Assembly (NCBI GenBank): GCA_002118135.1
Contig: BDIU01000255.1
Span: forward strand, 1 to 64,000
Reading direction: 5' to 3'
Source: Trebouxia sp. TZW2008
Lineage: Eukaryota; Chlorophyta; Trebouxiophyceae; Trebouxiales; Trebouxiaceae
DNA: 64,000 nt
Shown here: positions 45,824 to 56,200 of the stretch, one piece after another
Layout: the number at the start of each line of letters is the position of its first letter
Numbering within the stretch: position 1 is the stretch's first letter
The notes under the pieces: model-generated
What the model was told of the DNA's origin: nothing
Database searches by the model: none
Seen by the model: only the letters and a program-made list of their open reading frames with translations
Made by a program: the position numbers and the translations under genes

Positions 45824-46506
45824 GTCAATCAAGAATCAATCAAGCGATCAATCAATCAGTCAATCAATTGATCAATAAATTTTTACTGTCTTACGCACCC
45901 AACAGGAGGGTCATACAGACAGTGTCAAGAGAGTCATTCCATTTCCTTATGCTATGACTTTGATGTTGTAGCTTCAGCTCAGAATGTTCATGTGTTCTTG
46001 TGCAGAGTAAGAGGCAAGGTGTGGCTCGTTCACCAATGGTTGTGGTCACAACAAAACACAAGCAGGAGCACAGTTCCTCACCTGAGATGCTTTCATGCCA
46101 GGTGTTTACAAAAATCCTCCCAATGTCATCAGAATAAGCTTGTTTTTGGCAAAGATGGTCTCAATATGTCACAGTGCATGGCACATTGTTGCAGACTGTG
46201 CTGAATCAATTCACAGGCCGCTGAGTCATGCACTTGCACAATCATGCTTACTCATGTCACAACTTGCAGAAACATGGTTGACACATACCAATGCTATCAT
46301 GCATGCCTGAGCTGATAACATGCCCATGTGTTGACAGCCATTGGGTTGCTCTGCACTGCAGCATGAAGAGCTGTGCGTCTGCAAATGGTGCAGAGACAAT
46401 GACAGGTCGCTATTTACATTGGCAAATCAACATGATTGGGAGACAGCTGAGATGGCCATAGAGTCTGTGGCAACTGCAGCAATACAGTTCTTGAACCAAA
46501 GTTGAA
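44311..46506 (+). CDS. Rab-like small GTPase, divergent, with N-terminal extension
   Basis: The first four exons join in phase: 44311-44394, 44489-44634, 44850-44976 and 45326-45469. After about 70 residues of non-conserved N-terminus comes PVVIVGNSGAGKTSF (P-loop, assembled across intron 2), then a TIGAELSIKQ switch-I-like region with the conserved Thr, then LQLWDTAGEKQAHF (switch II; Glu-Lys in place of the usual Gln-Glu) and AAAIIVCNLAQADC. A fifth exon probably starts at 46006 with SPMVVVTTKHKQ, where the family has NKxD; here it reads TKHK, so guanine specificity may be altered. The last exon is probably about 46396-46506 (DWETAEMAIESVATAAIQFL, stop at 46506). The middle of the 3' part is unresolved. 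The protein binds and hydrolyses GTP. The subfamily is not identified. Confidence 0.62.
45790..45880. repeat. CAAT microsatellite
   Basis: A run of AATC/CAAT tetranucleotides with a few interruptions (CAGT, AGAAT, GCG) lies inside the fourth intron of the GTPase gene. Confidence 0.95.
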
Positions 46507-47066
46507 AAAGCGGCACAAAGCAAACGTCGACAAAATGCTGACATCAGTTCAGATCTGAGGCTCTTTGTTGTGACACCACCAGAACTGTGGGTGTATAAAC
46601 CAAACAGGCGCTTGGCTAGCATAGCATGCCATACAGCAGCTGCACGCTATTTACTTATATCTTTGCAGCTGCTCTCTCTACAGTTCCCATCTCAAGTGTT
46701 CAAGCCCCGGGGCCCCTGCAATTATAGCACCATACTGTCCTCAGCAAACTATCGTTGCCTATAGACAGCTACTCAAACAGTAATTTTCCGCAACAGTACT
46801 GCAGCTTGTGTCACTTGCAAGCACATCACCACTTCATGACATTAACACTTCAACTTTACAGCAACACTTGCAGTGACTGCAAAACGTGCACACGTGTGAG
46901 TGTGCAGGCATGTGCTTGTGATAGATGCTACATGTCAATTTTTAATGCAGTGTTGCATCGACTTGCATGCACTGCAATGTTTGCCTCCCAGTCATAAACA
47001 TGATTAGGCAGCAGTAAAGGCATTGTGGTGTTTGACTTTGCATGTGGGCAACCAGGTCAAGGCACC
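46507..47066. other. Intergenic, no feature seen
   Basis: No gene is supported between the convergent GTPase and spherulin-like genes. A minus-strand TGTAA complement at about 46854-46858 could be the polyadenylation signal of the latter. Confidence 0.4.
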
Positions 47067-47870
47067 TTATGCAGTGCTGTTGCCAATGTACGCCAGTTCT
47101 TGCGCCCAGGTGTTGTTGTCTGGCAGATCGCTGTAAGGGTTGGGATCAAGGGCCAAGTTTGTCAAGTAGAGGTATTCCACATTCTGCGCACTGAAAGTTG
47201 ACAGTGTAGCGGCGATGGAGGCGTTGGTCTGACAGGTGTGCACGATGTTCATAAATTTGGAAGCATTGTAGCTGTTGGCGTAGGCAGCAGCCTGAAAGCT
47301 TTGGTATTCATCTGCAGAGCCTTCGAAGGTGACAAAGGTGTCAGCATATGGAATGTAAGCTTCTGAGAAGGTTGGCGTGCCAGGGTTGAAAATGAGCTGT
47401 GTATCATTAACCGACTTGCCGACGTACAAGGAGCCATCCTTTGCCAGGTCGTGAATCTGCTGATAGTAGGACACCTTCGTCTCGTCTGCACGATGGGCCA
47501 GCGGTCTCAATGCTTGTTGCAAAGTCCTAGTACAACGCACAAACCGCAGATATAGCTTACCCCAGTGATACATCTCGTCAACAAAAAAGCCGTCGACTCC
47601 GTACCAGGAGCTGTACGTGTCGAACTCCTGTGCTATGTCCCCAAGGGAACGGTCGCCGTACTCCGACCTCACGTATCCCAACACCTTCATGCCTGCAGCC
47701 TGACTCGCATTGACTACATCATTGAACACTTGCTCCTGCTGCTGACCGACGCCGCTGTTAGGATTTAGCAGAACAGCATGCACGTATGCTGCTGCCATGA
47801 TCACCCGGGTCCATCCGTCGGATCCGCTGACGGGCCAGAAGTACGTAGGAGCAATTATGCTATGAACCAT
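47067..47870 (-). CDS. Spherulin-4-like protein
   Basis: Two exons with matching phase (47561-47870 and 47067-47485) give 242 residues from the ATG at 47870. Family marks of the spherulation-specific family 4 are visible: IIAPTYFWP near the start, VLLNPNSGVG, VLGYVRSEYGDRS, GVDGFFVDEM, IFNPGTPTFSEAY and YADTFVTFEG. The fold is probably a TIM-barrel hydrolase-like domain. In slime moulds and fungi members are induced on encystment or secreted. No signal peptide is present on this start, so either the protein is intracellular or a short upstream exon was missed. The exact activity is unknown. Confidence 0.78.
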   Translation of the reverse strand: MVHSIIAPTYFWPVSGSDGWTRVIMAAAYVHAVLLNPNSGVGQQQEQVFNDVVNASQAAGMKVLGYVRSEYGDRSLGDIAQEFDTYSSWYGVDGFFVDEMYHWGKLYLRFVRCTRTLQQALRPLAHRADETKVSYYQQIHDLAKDGSLYVGKSVNDTQLIFNPGTPTFSEAYIPYADTFVTFEGSADEYQSFQAAAYANSYNASKFMNIVHTCQTNASIAATLSTFSAQNVEYLYLTNLALDPNPYSDLPDNNTWAQELAYIGNSTA

Positions 47871-48272
47871 TGTAAGTTTGCTTGCAGGTGCGTGGTCCCA
47901 GCAAAACCTGCTTGCTGTGCGCAGTAGCGTTGTGCCCGGTCAAGGTGGAAAAACGCTTCTGCAGTGGCGTTTGAAATTCAAACTTTCTGATGGCGTTTTT
48001 CAGGGCTGTTGCAAATGCAGCGCATGCAAAAGCTCGCATTCAAGTTCCACTTGCGTCCATGTGGCATGGACCCGTCACACGCGTGGAAGTTTGCCCGCGA
48101 CACTTTTTGCATGCTGCACCACTCGAAGGCACCCAGCACTTGATGCTATCAAATGCGCAAGCCTTTCAGCTGCACGTGTTGCATGATGTGTCCGTCACAT
48201 GCACTAGACAGCTGAAGGTTCGGCTCAGCCTTGTGTGCTACAAAAGCGATCTCAAGCATGACATGTCTCAAA
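47871..48272. other. Intergenic, no feature seen
   Basis: The 400-bp gap between the spherulin-like gene and the succinyl-CoA ligase gene, both on the minus strand, shows no further gene or repeat. Confidence 0.4.
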
Positions 48273-51200
48273 TCAGCTGATGGACTTAACAGCCTTGTGC
48301 GCTGCATCGTCCAAGTCATCTGCAGGAATGATGGTGTGCTCACTTGTCTTCAAAATCTCCTTGCCCTTCTCTACGTTTGTGCCCTCAAGTCTCACAATCA
48401 ACGGTACCTTCAGACCGACCTACATGACACGTTGACTTTCAGCTTGCCATCCACTCAGCATAGACGCCTTGATAGCCCTTTGCATGATGATTGCCAATGG
48501 GGCAAAATGAGATCAGTGCAAACATGCTGTTGCCAATATATGCAAGCTCTGAAACCAGCACTGGAAGGCTGGCAATGACCACATCTGAGACAACTGAGAG
48601 GTGATGCCAGCAGAAAAGGCAAGCAGGCAGTCAACGCATCTGCACCCATCATTGCCGAAGTTCAGCTGCAGTCAGACCACATGGTGCTCAAGAGATCTCG
48701 TGACTGAGGTCTCTTGGCTCCTGTGCTGGGCTGTTGATGACCTGCTGCTGACCTGAGCAGTATGACACATTGCAGGTGCCAGAATGGGGCATACAGTAAA
48801 GTTACTTTGTAAGGACACTTGATGTAAGGACAATGCCATTGGTAGCCAATCACTGCCGGCTGCCTGCAGTGGTCCCTCTGAGTAAGGACAATTTGATATA
48901 AGGTCAAACTTCTTGGTGACCAAAGCATCGTTACAAAGAGAGTTTACTGTACCTCTTTTGCAGCGTTGACAATGCCCTGAGCCACAACATCACATCTCAT
49001 GATACCTCCAAAGATGTTGACCAGGAGAGCCTTGACTTGCTTGTCAGAAGTCAACAGCTTGAAGGCCTGGACTATCTGCAAGCAGGACAAAAGGCTTGTT
49101 AGTATCGCCTCTCTTCCCCTGTAGTCCTGGCATCTCGGTCCATGCTTTATAGCCAATGCCTGCTCTCCCACTGTAGTCCTGGCTTGTTGTTTTATGCTTT
49201 ATAGCCAATCTCTGATCTTCCCCTGTAGTACTGGCATGTCCGTTGATGCTTCCTGAACAATGCCTGACCAGAAGCCAGCCTTCCACAGACAAGCATGTTT
49301 GAGGCATGAGCTCTGCTTGCCTGCAAAAATTAGGTTTCGACATGTGTTGACAGGCGTATATTTGGATATGCTTAACAGGCATTGTAGCGAGGCAGCATGT
49401 GACAATTGCTTTGTCAGCTGGTGAGCAGCCAACACTGTTCAGCATGCTGACCAATTGTGTCATACATGGTGCAGATGCACGACAACAATAACAAGAACCA
49501 TAGTAGTCACAATTGGTTACACTTTTCATGTGCTAGGTGTGTGTGGTCCAATTCCTATCTCGCCAGCGTGGTGCAGATGCATGTCCTGTGGAGACAGGTA
49601 AGACAGCACATGTGTGACAAACTAGCTGATGAGACGAGGCAGAATCAATCGCATGACCACAAAAAGGTACTGTAGTGGCTGTCACTTGGCACTCGCACAG
49701 TTTATGGGCGTAATATTACACCACGATCATCCTGCCACCGTGGGGCTACAACATTCATCACGTCATGATCGAGTTACCTGTGCTTCTGTGGCATTGCCAC
49801 CAACATCCAAGAAGTTAGCAGGGGAACCTCCGTGCAACTTGATGATGTCCATGGTGGCCATAGCCAGACCAGCACCGTTCACCATGCAGCCGATGCTTCC
49901 GTCTAGCCCAATGTAGTTCAGGTCATACTGGCTGGCGGCCACATCCCTGCAAGTAAGAGCAAGACAGAATCATGAGCAAGCTCAGCGAAAACAACACAGA
50001 CGAGCTTTCAACTATTTCTCCTGTCCAGTCCAGTGTAGTTCAGGTCATACTGACTGGCGGCCACATCCCTTCAAACAGCGGCAAAATGGGTGTTTGAGTG
50101 AGCTTTGCCAGAACAACGCAAATCGGCCTTCATGCAGCTTGATGATGTCCATGGTGGCCATAGCCAGACCAGTACCATTCACCATGCAGCCGATGCTGTC
50201 GTCTTGCCCAATGTAGTTCAGGTCATACTGACTTGCAGCCACATCCCTGCCAAAAAAGCTTGACTTACTCACCAGGTCTTTCAACTAATACTTGTGGTGC
50301 GAGGGTTCAGCAATTTGACACTACAGACACTGCACGCATCAGCGCTTACACGGCTTAAAGGCAAAGCACATGCAAGGGGTCGAACTAAGATGATGTGGTT
50401 TGAAAGCATTGCATTGATGAGAGTTGAAGCCGCCTTTTCACAAAGATTCACGATTGTTGGAGGCTGGAGTTGGAAATGTTGCTAGCAGAAAGTCACCAGC
50501 ACAACATTCATCTGGGCAACAGAATGGCATCTCCTTAGAGAAATTTGCATCTCCACTGTTGTTCAAGACTTTGCCATCCTGAGTTCCAACACAGAGGTAC
50601 ATACCAGCCAGAGAAACGCAGTGCTTGGAGACAGGTCATGATTGCTTTTGTGAAATGAGTGATTGTGATGTGCGAGAACCGTTTTTGGAGGATGTACCTA
50701 GGGTCCTCTTGTGACGTGTCTCGCTGGGAGAACAGCTCCTTCTGTCTGTAGGCAGCATTGTCATCAAAGCCAAGCTTGGCATCTGCTGCTATGAGCTTGC
50801 CGTCCTTGGTCTCTGCTAGCGGATTGACCTGCATTAGCATTGCAGACACAATGAAGTTCACAAACATATATATAAGACCTGCTTGGCATCTGCTGCTATC
50901 AGCTTGCCATCTTTAGTTTCTGCTAGCAGACTGACCTACCATACCATTGCAACATAGTGAGATTCACAGACAAATGGAAGGGCTGCTTTGTGTACATGAC
51001 AATGGACAAGTGCACAGAAGTTTGCGACTTTTGGTCTGTGCTAGAGGGTCGACCTGCAACAGCATTGCAGACACAAGGAAGTTGATAATCTTAGATATAA
51101 GGGCGGCTTGGAGTGCATGACGCAGGACATTTGCATAGAAGCCACTGGCCATGATACACTTCGACAAAACTAGTCACACATCACAAAAGATTGCAACAGC

Positions 51201-52480
51201 AGGAAGGGTTCAAGCTGGACAAGCCAAACCAAACCAAAAACAAAAATTCTTTGCCAGATATCACTTTTTCAACTGTGCAAGTTGCGCATGGTCACCACTT
51301 TGCTTGTGCAGAACAATCAACATGACAGTAAGCACACGGTTTCATGACAGCTGCAGCTCATGCATACAGCATGGCACACAGTCACACTGTCATCAACAGC
51401 TGCCAGCAAATCTGCATTACCTCCACCATGGTGCAGTCACAGGCAGTGAACATGTTGTACAGGTTCTTGATTTGCTCTGCTGCTGCCTTTCTGTCTGTGG
51501 TCACTTGAAGCCCATCCACCATTTCATTTGCCTGGGCATCTGTAATGCCTTCCCTAATGTCCACTGGGATTTTGATGATCTTTTCAGGGTACTTTTCCGC
51601 CAAATCCTCAATACTTGTGCCACCTTCGCTGCAGCCTATGAGCATTGGCCCGGCTGTGGATCTGTCCAATAAGATAGCAAAGTACATTTCGTTTGTCAGC
51701 TGCATCTTGGCTGCCAGGTAGAGGGTGTTGACTGGTTTGCCTCCTGGACCTGTCTGTTTGGTGACCAGCACTTCGTTCAGCATCTGCTTTCCGAGTTCCT
51801 CCACTTTGTCAATGTTGACGATGTGCACACCGCCTTGTAGACCGTTTTTGAACTTGCCCAGGCCTCTGCCGCCAGCTAGAATCTGACTCTTGAGGACAAC
51901 CTGCATTTGCAGCTGTTGTTAGATCATAGTGCAGCTGTTGTTAGATCATAGTGCAGCATGGGCTCAATTTTAAGCGCAAACATCACACAGATGTGAGGGT
52001 TATGGCTATATCAGCGGCACATCTAAGGCAAATAGCTGACAGTCTTGCTGTGAGCTAAAGGCTGATGGTGTATTGCGTTTGCTGCATGATCATGCCAAAT
52101 GTATGTAGCCTTGCTTCATAAAGTGAAACAGCTATTGTGCCAGTGCAGAGCATGACTGGGGGTTGCATGCATGTTGCACGCACTTCGCCCTCAGAGTCTG
52201 CCATCTTTTTGGCTGCTGGCATCAAGTCTTCGATTTTCTTGACTGCTATGCCTGGGGGTGCGTTGATGCCATGTTTGCCCATCAGTTCCGCTCCCTGTAC
52301 ACATCTGCCAAATATAAACGACTTCCTGAGCAATGTGGTACACCGATTAATCTTTCGAATTCGAACGTGTGCGCACACCTGATACTCATGAATGTTCAGG
52401 AATCGCAGCTGCTGCAGCTGTGATGCCCGGCGAACGGTGTTACTCGCCTCTGAGGCAGATCTGCGCAGTGCGCCGAGCAT
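48273..52480 (-). CDS. Succinyl-CoA ligase (ADP-forming) beta subunit, mitochondrial
   Basis: Seven exons in consistent phase (52379-52480, 52184-52294, 51421-51900, 50698-50828, 49778-49946, 48953-49075, 48273-48419) encode 420 residues, the usual length in plants. The protein is the nucleotide-binding subunit of the citric-acid-cycle enzyme that converts succinyl-CoA to succinate with ATP formation. The N-terminus ([20 protein letters not shown]) is a basic mitochondrial presequence, followed by [16 protein letters not shown]. An ATP-grasp fold is shown by [17 protein letters not shown] and [19 protein letters not shown]. The ligase part has [20 protein letters not shown] and [19 protein letters not shown], where the glycine-rich loops bind substrate. 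Partial exon copies lie in introns 3 and 4. The alpha subunit is not in this window. Confidence 0.95.
49095..49230. repeat. Three-unit tandem repeat in ligase intron
   Basis: Units of about 60 bp sharing TGTAGTCCTGGC and ATGCTTTATAGCCAAT recur three times in the intron upstream of exon 6. Confidence 0.8.
50015..50260 (-). repeat. Partial copies of ligase exon 5 5' part
   Basis: A long copy at about 50115-50250 encodes [20 protein letters not shown] and [11 protein letters not shown] with its own acceptor; a short copy is at about 50020-50072. Both lie upstream of the intact exon 5 (49778-49946) and lack the exon 3' end. Confidence 0.9.
50870..51065 (-). repeat. Two partial copies of ligase exon 4 start
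   Basis: About 50876-50940 and 51005-51062 repeat the [22 protein letters not shown] start in degraded form (one reads [12 protein letters not shown]), upstream of intact exon 4 (50698-50828). Confidence 0.8.
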
Positions 52481-53208
52481 CGCAACGGATCAAACAGTCT
52501 TGATCAGCCCACTCTGATGGAAACAAAGTCTTTCCGCGATCGTTCCTGATTACTGCATGTCCAAGTCCAACTAATACAGTCAAGCGCAGCTTGCATGCCC
52601 GGTTACCATCACATGGGTGGGGCAGCATTTGCAATTACTCATCATGCAAGCTAGGCATCAGTGCTCAACGGACACAGCAGACACCGTATGCAAAAAGCTA
52701 AAATCCCACAGAACAGGGTCCAATCATACGGTGGGCAATCCTGATATGTCCCTGGTTTCCCTGCCCTTCTGTCAGGGCCCTTCTGTTGCACCTTGGACCA
52801 GAAGAGCAGTAAATAAATATCGAATTTGGAGAGCTTGCAGCTTTGCAGTTCGAGCAGCGCATGCGCGCACCTGCCATAAGAGTATGTCATGCGGTTCGCA
52901 AGCATCGTCGACGAATTCTTTCCGCAACAGGTGAAACAACTACAAGTTGTTCCATTGCATCATGCAGTTACTGTGCACCACATGAGAGCTGGCAGTCTCG
53001 CAGCTTCGACTTGTCCTGGCTGGAAGTAAACGCAAGATAACCTGTTGCAATTGCATGCACGAGGGACAAGCAGAGATTGGCCACTCAGAACCCCTTGCGC
53101 TTGATGTCCATTGGGAGAGAAAGGGAAATCACCAGATCCTGTTCTGCATTGTTACAAGCCAAAACATTATGTTCAGAGGCCCTTCACAAAAGGCAAAGAC
53201 CCGTCTGG
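52481..53208. other. Intergenic region with kinase polyadenylation signal
   Basis: No gene is supported. A minus-strand TGTAA at 53152-53156, about 53 nt after the kinase stop, is a good polyadenylation signal. The rest should contain the promoter of the ligase gene. Confidence 0.55.
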
Positions 53209-56200
53209 CTATGCAGCATGCTCAATGATCAGCTCCAGCCTCCTGGCTAGCTCCCTGAGGCTTGGCCTGTGGTCAGGATTGACTTCCCAGCAGGACTCCA
53301 TCGCCAGCCGCCATTCTTGCTCACACCAGTCAGGCACCTGCAGACCAAGTAAACGTTTTGACAGCCTCACGAAGACAAGGTACCAACCCGACAAGCACCG
53401 TACAGAGACACATATGCAATTGTAGCAAGACTTGGCATGGGCACAACCAATGTCAAAACATGCAGCTGGAAGAGAGTGATGGCCATTCAACAACATTACA
53501 TCAGCATCTCGGGTCCTTTCCAAAGAGCAGGTGGTGCATTGTCTGCCATGGCAGACCAGCCCAATAGTGCTCTCAGTAACAAGCTGCCAATCAGTTGCAT
53601 TGCTGTACTGATACAGAAGTGATGCAGCTCTGATCTGTCTGACGTGTTGGTAACTAGCTTCAAGCAAGAGTGCTATGCCTGAAAACTGCAGCAGTGCTGC
53701 AAATGCTGTGTTGCCACTTTGATGTAAATGTGTTCCTGTCTTGTTGCTTGTGACTGCCTTAGGCAGCGCTCACCTCAGGTTGCAGATTGCCGACCATAAG
53801 GCCTGCAATGATCTGCTGAGGTGTGAGGTGGGTGAAGGGCACTTGGCGGGTCAGCATCTCCCACAGCACCATGCCCAGGCTCCATACATCAGCCTTCTCA
53901 CTCACCCGCTCGGGGTCTGACACCAGCTCTGGAGCCATGTAAGGTAAAGTGCCCCTGCAATGACAATAATTAGACGTTATCACAAACAGCATTGAACTAG
54001 TGTGCTCAACACAAAGATCGGCATGCAGCGCGAGGCTCTGGGTCAGACAGCAGCTCCTGAGCCATGTATGGAGTGTATGGAGGTGCCCATACATTCGACA
54101 GGCCCATATGATGACAACACGGTCTTTTTGTGATTTGCATTTTGCAATGCGCAATGCATCAGTTTCAGTTGCTGTCTGAAAACTTTTCAAACATCTTCAT
54201 AATGAAGGAGGCGATAAGCTGAGATCTGCAAAAGCAGCAAATTACAAGCTTGAAAGCATTTCAAGCATCAACCATACGAGTTGCAACGCCCACCAAGGCT
54301 CCAACATGTGGCAACCCAATGCTTGCATCACAATGCAGTTGCTTGCATCACTGAGCAAATTCATGCATTGTATTGCTTGCACCCTCATTGTCTGCGCAGC
54401 AGGATTGGCTTGGGGTGTCATGGCTTGTGTCCGCTTTGCCCAAGTGAAGCCAAAGGTGGATCCACAGCAGCAAGAAGTAAGTGTTTTCTAGAAGAAATCA
54501 TGACAAATTACAGCCACAGAAAGAGTCAATACAATAACTTCTCATTATAGAGACACTCAATGCATTTTCAGTGTATGGACAATGCAATTGGAAAACCATC
54601 CCTTCATTCTGCATGCAACAGCACCGCTCAGTGGGGAGAACCTGGTGTAAGGACCGTTTTCTTAGTGACCAAAGCAGTCGTTACAGAGGAAAGTCGCTGT
54701 ACCTGAGATCACGCACACCAGACACAAACTCTCTGCCCCACTTTTGCTTGGAGAGGCCAAAGTCTGCCACCTTGAGGCTGGGCACACAGCCGTCACAGCC
54801 CTGTTGCAGCTTGCCATCCAGCAGCAGGTTGTCCGGCTTGAGGTCAAAGTGGACTATGCTCATCTCGTGCAGGTAGGCCAGGCCATTGACTGCGCTCAGG
54901 GCCATTTCAGCACGGCATTGAAGGTCAAGCCAGCCCTCAGTCCTGCACAAACAAATATTGTTGTGAACAGGGCGTCTTGTATTGGCTTTTCTGAAAGAAT
55001 GCTCATCTCATGCAGGTAGGCCAAGCTGTTGCCCTGCACTCAAGGCTTTTTTGCCATGCACGAATCGGACAATATTTATGTGAGAGGTGCCTTATGTCAT
55101 CAAAATGCATGCAAAACTGCTCATTGGTTGCAATTGAGCCAAGCCATTGTTGCATTCAAGACCACTTCAGCACGGCATTGAAGGTCCAACCAGCCCCAAG
55201 TCCTGCGCAAATGAACAGTGGCATCATGAGGAAAAGGAAAAGGTCAGGGTGCGTGATCCTTGGTGTTGTTGCTGTGCATGCAACATTGCTCATCTCTCAA
55301 ACATAGGTCAAGCCACTGACTGCATTTGGTGCTACATCAGGCAATGCTCCTTTGGTCAAACCAGGCACTCTGGTCTCATAATGCCGCTGAGAGCGCTCTG
55401 GTCACCAAAGCACACTGAAGGGCTTCGTGAGATCAAAATGCAACCAGTCAGCTTGTCCAGAATGCACCCGTTCGATGCATCAAAGCCTGCTGGATGCCTT
55501 TAGCTTGATCAGAAATATGCAGACGAGACAATGCCTGGATCAGTGTGCACCCGGACATAGGAGCCGAATTGACTTTGAGCACGCACAGGTCAAGCGTCTT
55601 GGATTTTGCAGCAACAACAGCTGCCTGACAAGAGCTTGTGGCACGCACATTCTCGCAAAGCTGACTTGCATTAACAGTGTGGGTTTAGCCAGTGCAGTAC
55701 AAGGGCACTAACAGATGAGCAAATAGGTACAAAACCATATGGCAAGATTGTCCGTGGGGCAAGCAAGGCATGGCTTCATTGCCTTTGCAAGAGACACAAA
55801 GTCAAAGCAATTGTGCATATTGATGATGAATCAAGATTGAAGCTGGCCGTGTGCATAGCTGAGCTGACTGTCTTTGTCATAAACATCACAAGTAAGACAG
55901 GCGAGCAACAACACCCTATCATGCTGAGGCTTCACTGGCATCAGGTTGCGTGCCCAGAAGCAGCGTTGGATCAGTAGACTCATGCATATGCTGAAGCAAC
56001 TGACCTGAGGAAGGCAGAGCTGGAGCTGCCCGTTGTATACTCAGTCATGATGCCAATGACATCACTCTTGAAGCAGCTACAGGAAGCATCTACTGGGGTG
56101 AGAAGCAGCTTGAAGCATGCAAATGCTGCAGCCATAGGCTGACCTGAGGAACGCAGAGAGGGATCTGCGCTTCATGTAATCAGTCATGGTGCCAATGACA

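Noticed and set aside
50115..50250. Second exon 5 of the succinyl-CoA ligase as the true exon
   Set aside because: It lacks the [14 protein letters not shown] end and has altered conserved residues (QDD for LDG), while 49778-49946 is complete and in phase.
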